The translations under genes were made by a program, and so were the position numbers. A DNA stretch of 64,000 nucleotides from Flammeovirga sp. SJP92 (GTDB taxonomy: Bacteria > Bacteroidota > Bacteroidia > Cytophagales > Flammeovirgaceae): NCBI RefSeq assembly GCF_001583495.1, contig NZ_LQAQ01000031.1:18277-82276 (forward strand), in the 5' to 3' direction. Within the stretch, counting starts at the first letter, position 1; each line of letters starts with the position of its first letter. The notes under the pieces are model-generated. The model saw nothing but the letters and a program-made list of their open reading frames with translations, was not told where the DNA came from and made no database searches. Positions 53,701 through 62,346 of the stretch are shown here, piece after piece.

Positions 53701-55807
53701 TATCAAAAGAAAATCCTTCATGATCTCTTGAAAATTGATTGCTGTCTTGCGCTTCTACACGGTATCTAAATACCACATGTTGTTGGTTCCCAATTTGATC
53801 ATTTTCAACAGTATGTCTTTGGAATCCATTCGAATTTCCTGCCCACCAGTGATCTCTATGCAGTATAGGTCTGTATTGATTTAAATCATAACGGTGGTGA
53901 TTGTACCAACCTAGCCCTAACAAGTGCCATGTTTTTCCTAAGTCTGTACTGTATTCCATCAGTGCGCCACCACGACCATTTTGGATGTTATATTCAATGT
54001 CCATTGACAGACGCATTTTAGCAATGTCTGTAAAATCAAATACAGGACTGACGATATAAGAAACTTCTTTTCTATTGAGATAATGGGATTCAATATCTGA
54101 CTTCCAGATCTTTCCGCCGTTGCCGTTTACATATTCCCAAGAGCTTCTAAAGCCCCCAGCTACCCAGGAACCGTCGTTGTTTTCTAGGTTTTCATTGTAA
54201 GGAAGACTACTAAGAATAGGGGAAATAGTAAAATTTTCAGTGATACTGTTGTTCGAATTATCACCATCATTTGAAAGTCTCAATTCAAGTGGGAAAGTCC
54301 CATTTTCTTCTCCCACTATACCTGTTACCGTTACAGTGGCGGTAGCTCCTGCAAGTACTTCTTGATCAAAATTAACGGAACCTCTAGGTTGATCACCCAA
54401 TTTATAGGAAATAGAAAATGCTCCCAATGCATTACTGCCAATATTTTCAACCTCAACTTCAACTTCAAAAGGAACACCTTCGGCAATAACAATGGGTTTT
54501 TCGATCGAATTGATTTTTAAATCTGTTGCACTTTGAGGCAAGATTTCTAAGTTGAATTCATCATTGATGGCAAACACATCATTGGCTTGGTCCACGAAGA
54601 ATTGAATGGCTTGTTGACCACCTCTGTCAAAAACTAGATTATCAATCGTAATTGTTGTTTCAGCATTAGGCGCTAACATAGTGTTGGAAGCTGTAATTGT
54701 AATTTCTCCAGCACCATTATATTGGTGGGAGACATTAAAATTATTCAATGCTTTTGTACCATAATTTTTGACTGTCACTTCTGCCGAAAATGGAACTCCG
54801 ACTTGTACATTGTTATGTACAATGTTTACTGTTTCAATACCCAAGTCATAATCTACTTCTTGGAGAGAGAAATTATCAAACGCAAAACCTTCTGTTGGAT
54901 TGTGACTAATTGAATGTAGGAAAAAGCGAAACATCACTTGTGATTCACCCCCGAGTTTTTCAGATTCCAAAAAGGCAGGGACATAATCTTCATTTTCTTC
55001 TTCATACGCCCATCCAGCTCCATTAAAGCTTGGAATGTTACCTTCATTGAACCAGTTTTGGCTTCTACCTTCATCGGTGAGTGAATGCCAAGATTCGCCC
55101 AAATCAGTGCTGTATTCTAATCTGACACCATCGCGAGGATCAAAAAAGATAGATTCCGTTAATTCCCACCAAAGGTCAAATGAAATCTTTACTTTTTCTA
55201 CAGCCGATAGATCAAAAAGAGGACTGATAAGGTAAGATTGTTCTTGTGGATTATAGTTGCCATCAAGATTTGTTTTCCAAGCCTTATCACTTCCGTTGGC
55301 CGCTTTATTAATGATCGTACTGTTAGGTGTGCCCCATTCCCATGAGCTGTTGTTGCCCATAGAGAACCATTGACCATTATTTCTTTCAAAGCCTTCTTGA
55401 TACATTAACCGATCAATCGTACTGTTGATGAAAACCGTAAATGAAGCGGTAATGCTATTATTGACATTAATTCTGATCTGTGTGGCACCCACTTCATCAT
55501 TTTGTGGCGTTAAAATCAGTTGATTGCCTTGTATTGTTGCAGTGACAAGGTCTTCATCATCACTTGTGATCATCACCGTGTGATACTCATTATTTAGTGC
55601 TGTAATATCAATTTCATGTGTGTTGGTACCCAATTCAATAAAGACGTTGTTCTTAAATTGATTGAGGGTACTTTCATTTGAAGCTACTAATTGTGGAGAG
55701 AGCGCAAAGCTATTCTCTGCAATAAAAATGGAGGAAAAAATAGATAAAAAGAGAATAAGCTTCCAACCAGCTAATGTGGACAGTTTGTAATAATAAAGTT
55801 GAAACAT
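50795..55807 (-). CDS. T9SS-secreted multidomain protein with jelly-roll-like modules and six FnIII repeats, 1670 aa
   Basis: Residues 1-36 form a long signal peptide (ending NSFA). Three related modules of about 180 residues start near 137, 536 and 819. Each opens with YxExxExNxGxW, S(S/N)WEWG or SSWEYV, then NLDGxYNxxExSYLxSPxFD, and ends FRFxxxS...EGFxFDN, as in MAM/immune-inhibitor-A-like carbohydrate-binding folds. CARDB-like linkers (NVQVGVPFSAEVTVKNYGTK, given to its 20th residue) follow the first two. Residues about 1010-1580 hold six FnIII domains of about 96 residues; repeats 3, 4 and 5 share long identical stretches. Residues about 1592-1670 are a T9SS sorting domain (VAPVPASQYIIITF, NIYLLQILIDGQYFTKKI). 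It is probably an adhesin or a substrate-binding surface protein; no catalytic domain is seen. It is transcribed alone. Confidence 0.88.
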   Translation of the reverse strand: MFQLYYYKLSTLAGWKLILFLSIFSSIFIAENSFALSPQLVASNESTLNQFKNNVFIELGTNTHEIDITALNNEYHTVMITSDDEDLVTATIQGNQLILTPQNDEVGATQIRINVNNSITASFTVFINSTIDRLMYQEGFERNNGQWFSMGNNSSWEWGTPNSTIINKAANGSDKAWKTNLDGNYNPQEQSYLISPLFDLSAVEKVKISFDLWWELTESIFFDPRDGVRLEYSTDLGESWHSLTDEGRSQNWFNEGNIPSFNGAGWAYEEENEDYVPAFLESEKLGGESQVMFRFFLHSISHNPTEGFAFDNFSLQEVDYDLGIETVNIVHNNVQVGVPFSAEVTVKNYGTKALNNFNVSHQYNGAGEITITASNTMLAPNAETTITIDNLVFDRGGQQAIQFFVDQANDVFAINDEFNLEILPQSATDLKINSIEKPIVIAEGVPFEVEVEVENIGSNALGAFSISYKLGDQPRGSVNFDQEVLAGATATVTVTGIVGEENGTFPLELRLSNDGDNSNNSITENFTISPILSSLPYNENLENNDGSWVAGGFRSSWEYVNGNGGKIWKSDIESHYLNRKEVSYIVSPVFDFTDIAKMRLSMDIEYNIQNGRGGALMEYSTDLGKTWHLLGLGWYNHHRYDLNQYRPILHRDHWWAGNSNGFQRHTVENDQIGNQQHVVFRYRVEAQDSNQFSRDHEGFSFDNVTILSANHNLALTNILTDFAPANGNFELKVEVKNEGGKTQDNFKIAYQIDGGEVVEKNITTSITPNRSSIITLDDVEALTVGEHTVDVEIVLDKDFDTSNNTFSKDIQVLPIVSQFPYNEDFENDNGDWFTYGSNNSWEWGVATDQKQGNVWATNLDGHYNQEEKSYIVSPFFDISELSNIDISFDSWWNITFERDYITAINDNVVFQYSIDQGVTWVDFHPNEESENWHNKVYYSNGPFFFGTVSYWSGSSLDESNSYDFVRSVSNLSTTNHFKKVLFRFSFNSFDHLNTAEGFSFDNVRIMEKINPPTNLVLSNTSTTQLTFNWDKVQNATSYEYELSTDRDHFEANISNRGMVMNAETVQISNLTPSTKYYFRIKAVNRLFESEFTNIIEGTTVEIPTLEIPLNIVVSNTTTSQLTFTWNEVQDATSYEYELSTDHSDFNNNILTQGTVDNGVSIELENLTPASTYFFRVKAKHSTTESAFSEIVEGTTMAIPTLDIPANVVLSNPTTTQLTFTWEKVQDATSYEYELSTDRNDFNNNILTNGSISSGETIQFDNLSPASTYFFRVKAKNSTTESVFSDIVEGTTTAIPTLDIPANLVVSNPTTTQLTFTWEKVQDATSYEYELSTDRNDFNNNILTQGTVDNGVSIELENLTPASTYFFRVKAKNSTTESAFSDIVEGTTTAIPTLDIPANLVVSNPTTTQLTFTWEKVQDATSYEYELSTDRSDFENNISNKGMIVNATTVQINNLNAASTYFFRVKAINSNTSSAFSDIIEGITEAIPTLDAPMNLVISNASTTQLTVSWDKVENATSYDYEVSNDEHFTESQIIIKSSVNTTEVILENLISSTTYYVRVKAKNNQVESDYSTTESFATVDIVSSIDDHFNSSIKVAPVPASQYIIITFDDNPRGQFVLFSLKNTSGQTVREWNKVGQKSITLDINTLPSNIYLLQILIDGQYFTKKIMKK
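51070..52780 (-). repeat. 288-bp tandem repeats encoding FnIII domains
   Basis: Six in-frame repeats of about 288 bp within the T9SS gene. The phrase aactcatactcataactag recurs at 51531 and 51819, exactly 288 bases apart, and again one repeat on. The middle repeats are nearly identical in DNA, including third positions, which points to recent duplication or gene conversion. The outer repeats (1 and 6) are much more diverged. Confidence 0.85.
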
Positions 55808-56270
55808 TTAATATAATTTAGATTGAATGTATGTTGAGTTATATCATGAGCGGTCTCCTAAATAGAAGTCTGTATTGACCTTAAAAAATGATCAATTCTA
55901 TTACGCAGTAGAGAGAGTTTACTACTTATTCTAAAATGATTTAAGTACTAAGTCAAAAATAAATCATAGTTAATTCTAATTTATTTTTTGTGAGTACAAC
56001 GCTAAAAAACGTATGAATAGTGGTTCTATTGAAAGTTTTTTGAAGGAAGTAATCGCAAAACAATAAATAGAATTAGTATTAGATAATTTTGAATTTGTAC
56101 TTTATAAAAAAGGATGATGATAAACTCAACGGATTAGTTCATTTTTATGGTTCTTAGTCTCGGAATTAAAGACGAAGAGTAAAGCGGGATATACCAAAGA
56201 ACTGTCGGTTTTTTCTATAGGTATACCCGCTATTTATTTTGATTAATTAAGGGGTGACAATAAACTGTAT
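55808..56270. other. Gap upstream of the T9SS gene, with one hairpin
   Basis: AT-rich, with no credible gene (a 17-codon frame near 56012 is not supported). A minus-strand TATTTTTG box at 55961-55954 could be a promoter for the T9SS gene with a leader of about 147 bases. An inverted repeat at 56183-56231 (agcgggatatacc / ggtatacccgct, 24-base loop) followed by atttatttt could be a terminator of an unknown plus-strand transcript. Confidence 0.35.
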
Positions 56271-56611
56271 ACTAAGCCTTCGTTCCTTTGCAACATTCCT
56301 ACAGAACTACACTTTACTAAAGCAAAAACATTTACCTTGTGCTCTGTTTTCATTTTGTAGTTCTTCCGTTGGCCTTGAAGGGAAAAGCGTGAAGAATTTC
56401 ATGGAATGAGCCGGTTAAAATGATTTTTTTGTTTGAGCAAAGCGAGTTTAAAATCATTCAGGTGAAAGGAATGAAATTTAGCTTTTGACTTCAAAGCCTT
56501 GAATTTTTTGCTTCGTTTTTGTTTCAAGACAAAAATGAAGAAGAAGGAGGATTTGAAGTAGAACATCAAAAGCTTGCAGAAACATCAATTAATAGTTGAC
56601 GAAGGTTTAGT
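56271..56611. repeat. 341-bp structured non-coding element with 13-bp terminal inverted repeats (MITE-like)
   Basis: The ends ACTAAGCCTTCGT (56271-56283) and ACGAAGGTTTAGT (56599-56611) are inverted copies with one mismatch. Between them lie three further inverted repeats: AGAACTACA (56303-56311) with TGTAGTTCT (56356-56364), AATGATTTT (56419-56427) with AAAATCATT (56450-56458), and cttcgtttttgt (56511-56522) with acaaaaatgaag (56529-56540). It contains no ORF of note. No clear target-site duplication was found. It ends 3 bases before the ankyrin gene stop codon at 56615. The overall look is of a miniature mobile or repetitive intergenic element. This is inferred from structure only. Confidence 0.5.
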
Positions 56612-56614
56612 GTC

Positions 56615-57697
56615 TTATTGTTTATTTTCGATATACTTTACGATGTCGTTATAGTTATACCTTTTAGCAAGGTCAAGAGGAGTATCCCCTTCATAGGTCT
56701 TAAGGTCCAATCGGGCACCGGCATCAATTAAAACTTTAGCCGCTTCAGTATTACCATGCCAGATTGCATCATGCAATGGTGTATAACCATTATTTAAACC
56801 TTGATCATTGATGTATTTGTCGGCATCACTATGTTGTACCAACATTTTCATAATCTCAGTATTGCCCATATAGCCTGCTTTATGAAAGGCAATTGCATTC
56901 ATCAAATAACCTCTCTGACCAATGTCAGCGCCTGCTTCCAAAAGTACTTTTGTAGTGGCAGGGTAATTATTCCTTGTAGCCACCAATAGGGGAGAGTGAC
57001 GGTCATTTCCATCACCAGTGACAAAAGATTCTGTATTTACACTCTGATTTTCATCAATCAATGATTGCACAAGGTCGGCTTTCTCTTCATCAGAAAGTGT
57101 GTTATCATTTACTGTTTGATAGATTTTTTGAGCCTCAATTTTTTTCTCTAATTGTTTTTCATAAGCATTGAAAATAGCAATTAAAGCAGCATTTCTCTTT
57201 TGTTCATCTTCAGTTTGATGTTGATCAAATCCGCCAATAAAGTCCTTAGCTATTCTTCCTCCAAAAGGAGATTTAGCATAAATATTAATATCAGTTGCTG
57301 TCAATAACGCCTTGATATTTTCAGGTTTGCTGTACCAAGTAGCCACCATCAATGGAGTGTGACCAGCATGAGGTGTATGCAAATTGACAAAAGCACCGGC
57401 TTCAATCAGATGTAAAATGAGATTGGGATTATCTCCTTGTGATGCAATGTGTAAAGGAGCATTGCCCATTTTAGAATCTAACTGATTAACATCTGCACCT
57501 GCTTTGATGAGTTCTAAAACTCTTTTTTCATCATTATCAATGATAGCTTGATGCAGTGTTGGTAATCCCGTTGCTGTTTCTTTATATTCTTGTTCAACGA
57601 CTGAGTTTTGTTTTGATTGATCATCAGGTTGTTGACAGCTTTGTGCCGTAATGAAAAGTGATAACAATAGGGATAATCCGGTTGTTGTTCTCATCAT
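56615..57697 (-). CDS. Ankyrin-repeat lipoprotein, 360 aa
   Basis: A signal peptide with lipobox ITAQSC (Cys21) predicts a lipoprotein of the periplasm or outer membrane. Two blocks of ankyrin repeats follow: about 47-150 (TLHQAIIDNDEKRVLELIKA, then APLHIASQGDNPNLILHLIE, then TPLMVATWYSKPENIKALL) and about 225-355 (SPLLVATRNNYPATTKVLLE, FHKAGYMGNTEIMKMLVQHS, TPLHDAIWHGNTEAAKVLID, TPLDLAKRYNYNDIVKYIE). They are separated by a helical, Glu/Lys/Gln-rich linker. Ankyrin repeats mediate protein contacts. In bacteria, exported ankyrin lipoproteins are sometimes linked to catalase or oxidative stress, but nothing here supports that. A start at the second Met is equally possible. Palindromic operator-like sequences lie 165-300 bases upstream. 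Confidence 0.88.
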   Translation of the reverse strand: MMRTTTGLSLLLSLFITAQSCQQPDDQSKQNSVVEQEYKETATGLPTLHQAIIDNDEKRVLELIKAGADVNQLDSKMGNAPLHIASQGDNPNLILHLIEAGAFVNLHTPHAGHTPLMVATWYSKPENIKALLTATDINIYAKSPFGGRIAKDFIGGFDQHQTEDEQKRNAALIAIFNAYEKQLEKKIEAQKIYQTVNDNTLSDEEKADLVQSLIDENQSVNTESFVTGDGNDRHSPLLVATRNNYPATTKVLLEAGADIGQRGYLMNAIAFHKAGYMGNTEIMKMLVQHSDADKYINDQGLNNGYTPLHDAIWHGNTEAAKVLIDAGARLDLKTYEGDTPLDLAKRYNYNDIVKYIENKQ

Positions 57698-57861
57698 GAT
57701 TTAGTTAGGATTTAATAATAATTAGAATGATCAGACAATGATTAAACTTGTATTCTTACAAGCAAATAGAGAGTTGTTCCTTCATCATTTAAATATTTAC
57801 GACCGCAATCTAATCAAATTGATTGTACATACAATTAACTTGAGGGGGTATTTAGAAATAT

Positions 57862-57905
57862 TCACATAATGTGATATATACAATTATATATATCACATTA
57901 TGTGA
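57862..57905. promoter_or_regulatory. Twin palindromic operators inside a 19-bp perfect inverted repeat
   Basis: The 19-bp arms (57862-57880 and 57887-57905) are perfectly complementary. Each arm contains its own dyad: TCACATAATGTGA at 57862-57874 and TCACATTATGTGA at 57893-57905. The dyad centres are 31 bp apart, about three helical turns, as expected for two dimers bound to the same DNA face. The site lies 165 bases before the ankyrin gene start. No U-tract follows, which argues against a terminator. Confidence 0.5.
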
Positions 57906-57975
57906 TAAAAGTAGTTTAAAATTTGGGTAACAAAGTATAAATGCAATTATAATTATGTTAGTTCTGTTTCATTGA

Positions 57976-57995
57976 AACGCTGTTTAAACAGTGTT
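57976..57995. promoter_or_regulatory. 20-bp near-perfect palindrome
   Basis: AACGCTGTTTAAACAGTGTT differs from a perfect palindrome at one symmetric pair. It lies between the twin dyads and the 3' end of the TonB receptor gene and may be a second operator for the ankyrin gene. Confidence 0.4.
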
Positions 57996-58061
57996 AAATA
58001 CATAGTAATCTCAATTTTCGAATATTTTTGATATTTAGAAATCGGGAGATTTCTGCTGATC

Positions 58062-58089
58062 ATGGTTCGTGAGCCACATCACGAACCAT
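58062..58089 (-). terminator. Hairpin after the TonB receptor gene
   Basis: Perfect 11-bp stem atggttcgtga (58062-58072) / tcacgaaccat (58079-58089) with a 6-base loop, 17 bases after the receptor stop. No U-tract follows on the minus strand, so it is an atypical terminator or a 3'-end-stabilising hairpin. Confidence 0.45.
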
Positions 58090-58106
58090 CACAAAAAAGA
58101 CTTAAT

Positions 58107-60440
58107 CTAAAACATCACCTTATAAGCAATATTCGGCAATATCAAAACGTCCGTATCATCCGTAATTGCTCCCGTTTTTTGATTATAACTATACCCATAA
58201 TATTCAGGAGCTCCCAATGCATTGATGATCTGAATCGTCCATTGAGAAGTGTACTTCGGTTTCATGATTTTATAAAGCATACTCACACTCAGAATTTTGC
58301 TTGATGGAAATTGTTCACTGTAAGCACGCTCATAATCATACACAATTTCTCCCTGTTCAATCGTCTCCTGTTCCTTTAATGGATGCCTTCTATCACCACC
58401 CATAAAAGTGAATTTACCATTCAATGATAACGTCTTATTACGTTCCCTTCCAACAGTCCATTCTTTACCTCCCAAAATATTGACAACATAACGTTTGTTG
58501 AATTGGGAATTTCTCTCAACACCATCACCGCCCACGTATTTTGAATCAAATAGGGAAGAAGTGATGGTATAATAATAGCCTTTCTTTAAAAACTGTTCAA
58601 AAGTAAGATCCAAACCAACATTTCTACCCGTTCCATCATTGACCAAAGGAGCGTCCACAAACCACTGATGCGTAAGGTTCAACATCGAAAAATAACTGCC
58701 TTCTATTACCGGGATATTGAAAAGATCTTGATAGAAGATTTCTGATTTAAACCTCAAATTATTATTGATGTTCCAATTATAGCCTAACACATAATGATGT
58801 GCCTTGGAGAAGTCCAGAGATTGATTCGGGTACGTTTCCACACCCTCCACATTTTGAGGCATTAAATAATAGTGCAACGCTTCCATTTGACTATGTAAAC
58901 CATAGCTGAAAGACAACGAATGCCAAGGGTTGATCTGATATTTCAACGCCGCTCTTGGTTCTATGGACAAAGCATTCGTTCCCTCAAAATACTGTCCATA
59001 CACCCCCACATTCATAGACCATTTTTGAGAAAGTTGAAACTTGGATTGCGTATAAGCTTGTACAAACAGACTGTTCCCATTGCCCACAGCAAATGTTTCC
59101 AACGGATCACCCATTTGCTCTGCTTGTTGCATATTGATGTCATAATGTTTTTGGGTGATGGTCAAACCCGTTCGGTTTGTATGTTTTTTACTGAATTTAT
59201 AATGCAGGTATGTTTTATAAGAGAAGTCATACTGTACATTTTTAAAATCATCTAATGTATGATTGACCATTTGATTGTCAAGCTCAGAAGAAGACCAATA
59301 AGTTGAGTTGCCCGTAAAACCTACTATATTTTTCCAATATCCTTTTTTATTGACAGGCACCTGATATGACACACCAGAACCACCAAACAGAATATTAGTA
59401 GAAAAAGATTGGTTGGCATCATCAAAGGTCCAATCAGTAGAATCTCTTGAAGCATCTCTATATTGACGATCAGCACCACCTACAGCCCAAATGTTCCATT
59501 CACTACCATTTTTAGTAGGAATATTCACTTTAAAAGATAAATCTTGATAGCCCAGGAAACCCATTTCCTCCGGTAAAATTGGGGCTAGCAAAGCAAAAGT
59601 AGAATAACGGTAATTGAATAAATATGTCGCATCACTTCCTTTCTTAAAAGGTCCTTCAGCACCAAAATCAATTCCATTCACACCCAATTGTGCTTGATAG
59701 GATCTCTTTTCTGCATTACCTGTTCTCAGCGATAAGTCAAAAACACCAGCCATTGCATTACCATAATCAGAAGTAAAAGCACCTGTATAAAAGTCAGAAT
59801 TATCCATTACATACGTACTCAAAGCTGTCACACTTCCGCCTCCAAAAGCAACAATATTTGATAAGTGACTGGGATCAGGAATAGGCAAATCTTCCACCTG
59901 CCATAAAACCCCTTTAGGAGCATTACCACGAATCACCATACCATTAGAACCCGTAGAACCTGCCACTCCCGCAAATGCCGTAGCCAATCTTGCCGGATCA
60001 TCAAATCCACCCGCATAACGACTACTTTCTTCCACCGTAAATTGTCTACCTGAAGCAATAGCCATGGTATTCTGAGGTTCATCTTTGGATGATTTATACA
60101 CCACTTCCACTTCATTAAGAACGGTCTCATCTTCTTGTAATGCAACACTGATGTTATTGCCATAGGCATTAGGAACTGCCACTTCTTCTTGCACAAAAGA
60201 TTGATAACCCAACATCTGAAACTGAAGGTTATAACGACCCATCGGTAATTTTAATTCAAATTGACCATCAATATTGGTAGTATTCGAGGTAGTGGTATCG
60301 TTATATTGTGTGAAAACTAATACACCAATCAGAGGTTGCTGTGTATCTTTATCAATGACTTTTCCAGAAACAGTGTGGATTAAATTTTGAGCTTGTATAT
60401 TCGTAACGCAAAAAAATAGTAGCAAAAGGATATTTTTCAT
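58107..60440 (-). CDS. TonB-dependent outer-membrane receptor with carboxypeptidase-regulatory-like N-terminal domain, 777 aa
   Basis: An outer-membrane transporter or receptor. The signal peptide is 1-17 (ending IQAQ). Residues about 25-110 form a CarboxypepD_reg-like domain (SGKVIDKDTQQPLIGVLVFT, then GYQSFVQEEV). Residues about 125-235 form the plug (RYAGGFDDPARLATAFAGVA, then MVIRGNAPKGVLWQVEDLPI). The rest is the beta-barrel, ending in an aromatic residue (NIAYKVMF) as barrel proteins do. The conserved plug text places it in the Bacteroidota group of about 780-residue receptors without a SusD partner. The ligand is unknown; iron or small peptides are possible. It is divergent from a PAS-LuxR regulator across 140 bases, which suggests that the regulator controls it. 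No SusD is adjacent. Confidence 0.9.
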   Translation of the reverse strand: MKNILLLLFFCVTNIQAQNLIHTVSGKVIDKDTQQPLIGVLVFTQYNDTTTSNTTNIDGQFELKLPMGRYNLQFQMLGYQSFVQEEVAVPNAYGNNISVALQEDETVLNEVEVVYKSSKDEPQNTMAIASGRQFTVEESSRYAGGFDDPARLATAFAGVAGSTGSNGMVIRGNAPKGVLWQVEDLPIPDPSHLSNIVAFGGGSVTALSTYVMDNSDFYTGAFTSDYGNAMAGVFDLSLRTGNAEKRSYQAQLGVNGIDFGAEGPFKKGSDATYLFNYRYSTFALLAPILPEEMGFLGYQDLSFKVNIPTKNGSEWNIWAVGGADRQYRDASRDSTDWTFDDANQSFSTNILFGGSGVSYQVPVNKKGYWKNIVGFTGNSTYWSSSELDNQMVNHTLDDFKNVQYDFSYKTYLHYKFSKKHTNRTGLTITQKHYDINMQQAEQMGDPLETFAVGNGNSLFVQAYTQSKFQLSQKWSMNVGVYGQYFEGTNALSIEPRAALKYQINPWHSLSFSYGLHSQMEALHYYLMPQNVEGVETYPNQSLDFSKAHHYVLGYNWNINNNLRFKSEIFYQDLFNIPVIEGSYFSMLNLTHQWFVDAPLVNDGTGRNVGLDLTFEQFLKKGYYYTITSSLFDSKYVGGDGVERNSQFNKRYVVNILGGKEWTVGRERNKTLSLNGKFTFMGGDRRHPLKEQETIEQGEIVYDYERAYSEQFPSSKILSVSMLYKIMKPKYTSQWTIQIINALGAPEYYGYSYNQKTGAITDDTDVLILPNIAYKVMF

Positions 60441-60580
60441 GTTTTGATCTCTTTTTTAAATGATGATGATTGTATTTTTCCTTTTACAAAGAGAGTGTAT
60501 TTTAACTACTGATTCAATACTGAAAAATAATGATTTTTGGAATACTCATTAATTAACTTCAACTATTAAAGAACTTACTT

Positions 60581-61273
60581 ATGGAACTTGATAAATCTGT
60601 AAATCAATATATTACAACCGTAAAGCAAATCGAAAGACTAGGAAGCTGTGTCACTATTTTCGATTTTGAAAAAAAGTATCATACCTACATCTCCAGAAAT
60701 TACGAAAAGATATTTGGCTGGGATTTTGAAAACGACGAGGACCTCCAAAAAGGATTTATGGACAAGGAAGTCCACCCTGAAGACATTCAGCATCTCAACT
60801 ATATGAGCGGTTATTTTCTTAATTTAATGGCAGAAGGAGATCTTGATTTGTTCAATGTACAATATGTTACCGAGTATAGAATCAGAAACGCAAAGGGAGA
60901 TTACGTTTGGGTGATCGAGAAGCATTTGGTATTAGAAATGACAGAAGATCAGCAAAACCTAAAATACACATTGGGCATCTTGGACCAATCCATGCAACCC
61001 AAAGTAGCTAAAGTCTGTACCGCTCAAGTGATCAATACTGAAACAGGAGATGTGAAGGTATTTCCAAGGGAACAAAAAAATTACGATCTATCAAAAAGAG
61101 AAATCCAAGTGCTAAAAGAAATCGGAGACGGACTTCTAAGCAAACAAATATCAGACAAACTCAATATCTCTGTTAATACTGTAAACACACATCGTCAGAA
61201 TATCATTTCTAAAATGGCCGTGGGGAATACAACCGAAGCAGTTCAGGTAGCTATGTCTATGCAGTTGATTTGA
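60581..61273 (+). CDS. PAS-domain LuxR-type transcriptional regulator, 230 aa
   Basis: Residues about 15-135 have a PAS-like fold (VTIFDFEKKYHTYISRNYEK, then VHPEDIQHL, then YRIRNAKGDYVWVIEKHLVL). Residues about 168-228 are a LuxR/GerE helix-turn-helix (LSKREIQVLKEIGDGLLSKQ, then NISVNTVNTHRQNIISKM). There is no kinase or receiver domain, so a small ligand or partner is presumably sensed by the PAS fold itself. It is divergently transcribed from the TonB receptor with a 140-base shared region. The simplest reading is that it regulates that receptor, which is inference from position. The 91-residue membrane protein begins 20 bases after its stop and may be co-transcribed. Confidence 0.85.
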   Translation: MELDKSVNQYITTVKQIERLGSCVTIFDFEKKYHTYISRNYEKIFGWDFENDEDLQKGFMDKEVHPEDIQHLNYMSGYFLNLMAEGDLDLFNVQYVTEYRIRNAKGDYVWVIEKHLVLEMTEDQQNLKYTLGILDQSMQPKVAKVCTAQVINTETGDVKVFPREQKNYDLSKREIQVLKEIGDGLLSKQISDKLNISVNTVNTHRQNIISKMAVGNTTEAVQVAMSMQLI

Positions 61274-61293
61274 TAGTCTAATTAGCTTTTATT

Positions 61294-61569
61294 ATGCGCA
61301 AATTTATTTTAGTACCTTTTGGAAGTCTAATTGTTTTTTACCTTATAAGATACTCTGTATTACTTATTTTTTTCATGAATGGGTTAGGAGTTGGTAATGA
61401 AGATCCAGTGATTGCAAGTAATAGAGTTGATCTTGCTAATTTATTTTGTATTATTTTATTTGTGATCTTTTTATATTTAGGAAAAGGGATTTCAAACTCT
61501 ATAACTTTTATCAGTTTAATGACCTTTGTAACGCTATGGATATTAATGTTCTTCAAAGTAATACCATAG
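61294..61569 (+). CDS. Small unrecognised membrane protein, 91 aa
   Basis: Almost entirely hydrophobic, with about three transmembrane segments (6-28, 46-62, 67-88) and short loops (GLGVGNEDPVIASNRVDL between the first and second). I do not recognise a family. It starts 20 bases after the PAS-LuxR regulator and could belong to its transcript. An antisense frame of 72 codons over the same bases is a shadow. Confidence 0.55.
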   Translation: MRKFILVPFGSLIVFYLIRYSVLLIFFMNGLGVGNEDPVIASNRVDLANLFCIILFVIFLYLGKGISNSITFISLMTFVTLWILMFFKVIP

Positions 61570-61730
61570 GTATAAATCTCAAGTGGTTTTGAGTGTTCAA
61601 GACAATATCATCTAGTTACTCTACAGTTTTAGGTGTTAAGAGTTCACTTCACTTGGAATTTATCTTTTGAATAAGTTATAATTGATTTTAAGCTTAAAAA
61701 TGTAGATTCTTGTTTTAATGTACAGCATTT

Positions 61731-62282
61731 ATGAAGGTTATCTTATTTGTTCTAATGTCTATCTTAATTGGATGTTCTCCATATAAAGTATCAAATCAAA
61801 CCAAAACATCATCTTTAATTCATGAATTAGATACAATAAAGGAGAGTAGCACTTGTCATTTTGAAGATGTATTAGTACACTTGGATAGCAGTGATTTAAA
61901 AAGCATCACTGAAGTTTTAAGCAACTATAAACTGGATCCAGACGATTACCAATTGAATGAAATATTTGATTCATTGGAAATTCAAAAAATAGAGGCAAAA
62001 AAGGACTTATCCGTCATTTATCAGAATATTCAATCGGATTGTAAAAAGATCGAATTTTTGTATTATCTATTTCATCTTGATTTATACCACCCTCACTATT
62101 CGGACAAAGAAATATGGGGCGATCTTCCATTTTTACCAGAGCATGGAGAAAGTGGAAACTTTGATTACACATACTCTATTATTTTGGTATTATTTTATGA
62201 AAGCAGGCCTGGTACTGAGTATTGTGAATCATTGAAATTGGATTTAAGGGATCGGTTGGAAGAATTAAGTTGTAACCTGTGA
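61731..62282 (+). CDS. Unrecognised lipoprotein, 183 aa
   Basis: A lipobox (SILIGC, Cys15) predicts lipidation. The mature part is acidic and mostly helical, with cysteines in STCHFED, SDCKKIEFL, GTEYCES and LSCNL that could form disulfides. A distinctive stretch is LYHPHYSDKEIWGDLPFL. No known domain was found. It is the first of a run of small exported proteins on the plus strand that share size and lack of relatives known to me. Confidence 0.6.
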   Translation: MKVILFVLMSILIGCSPYKVSNQTKTSSLIHELDTIKESSTCHFEDVLVHLDSSDLKSITEVLSNYKLDPDDYQLNEIFDSLEIQKIEAKKDLSVIYQNIQSDCKKIEFLYYLFHLDLYHPHYSDKEIWGDLPFLPEHGESGNFDYTYSIILVLFYESRPGTEYCESLKLDLRDRLEELSCNL

Positions 62283-62346
62283 TATATATTAACAGCAAAC
62301 TCGATATAAACACATAAACAGTGTTGAGTTTATATCCTCAATAAAA

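Noticed and set aside
58920..59255. 111-codon plus-strand ORF
   Set aside because: Antisense to the TonB receptor barrel; no independent support.
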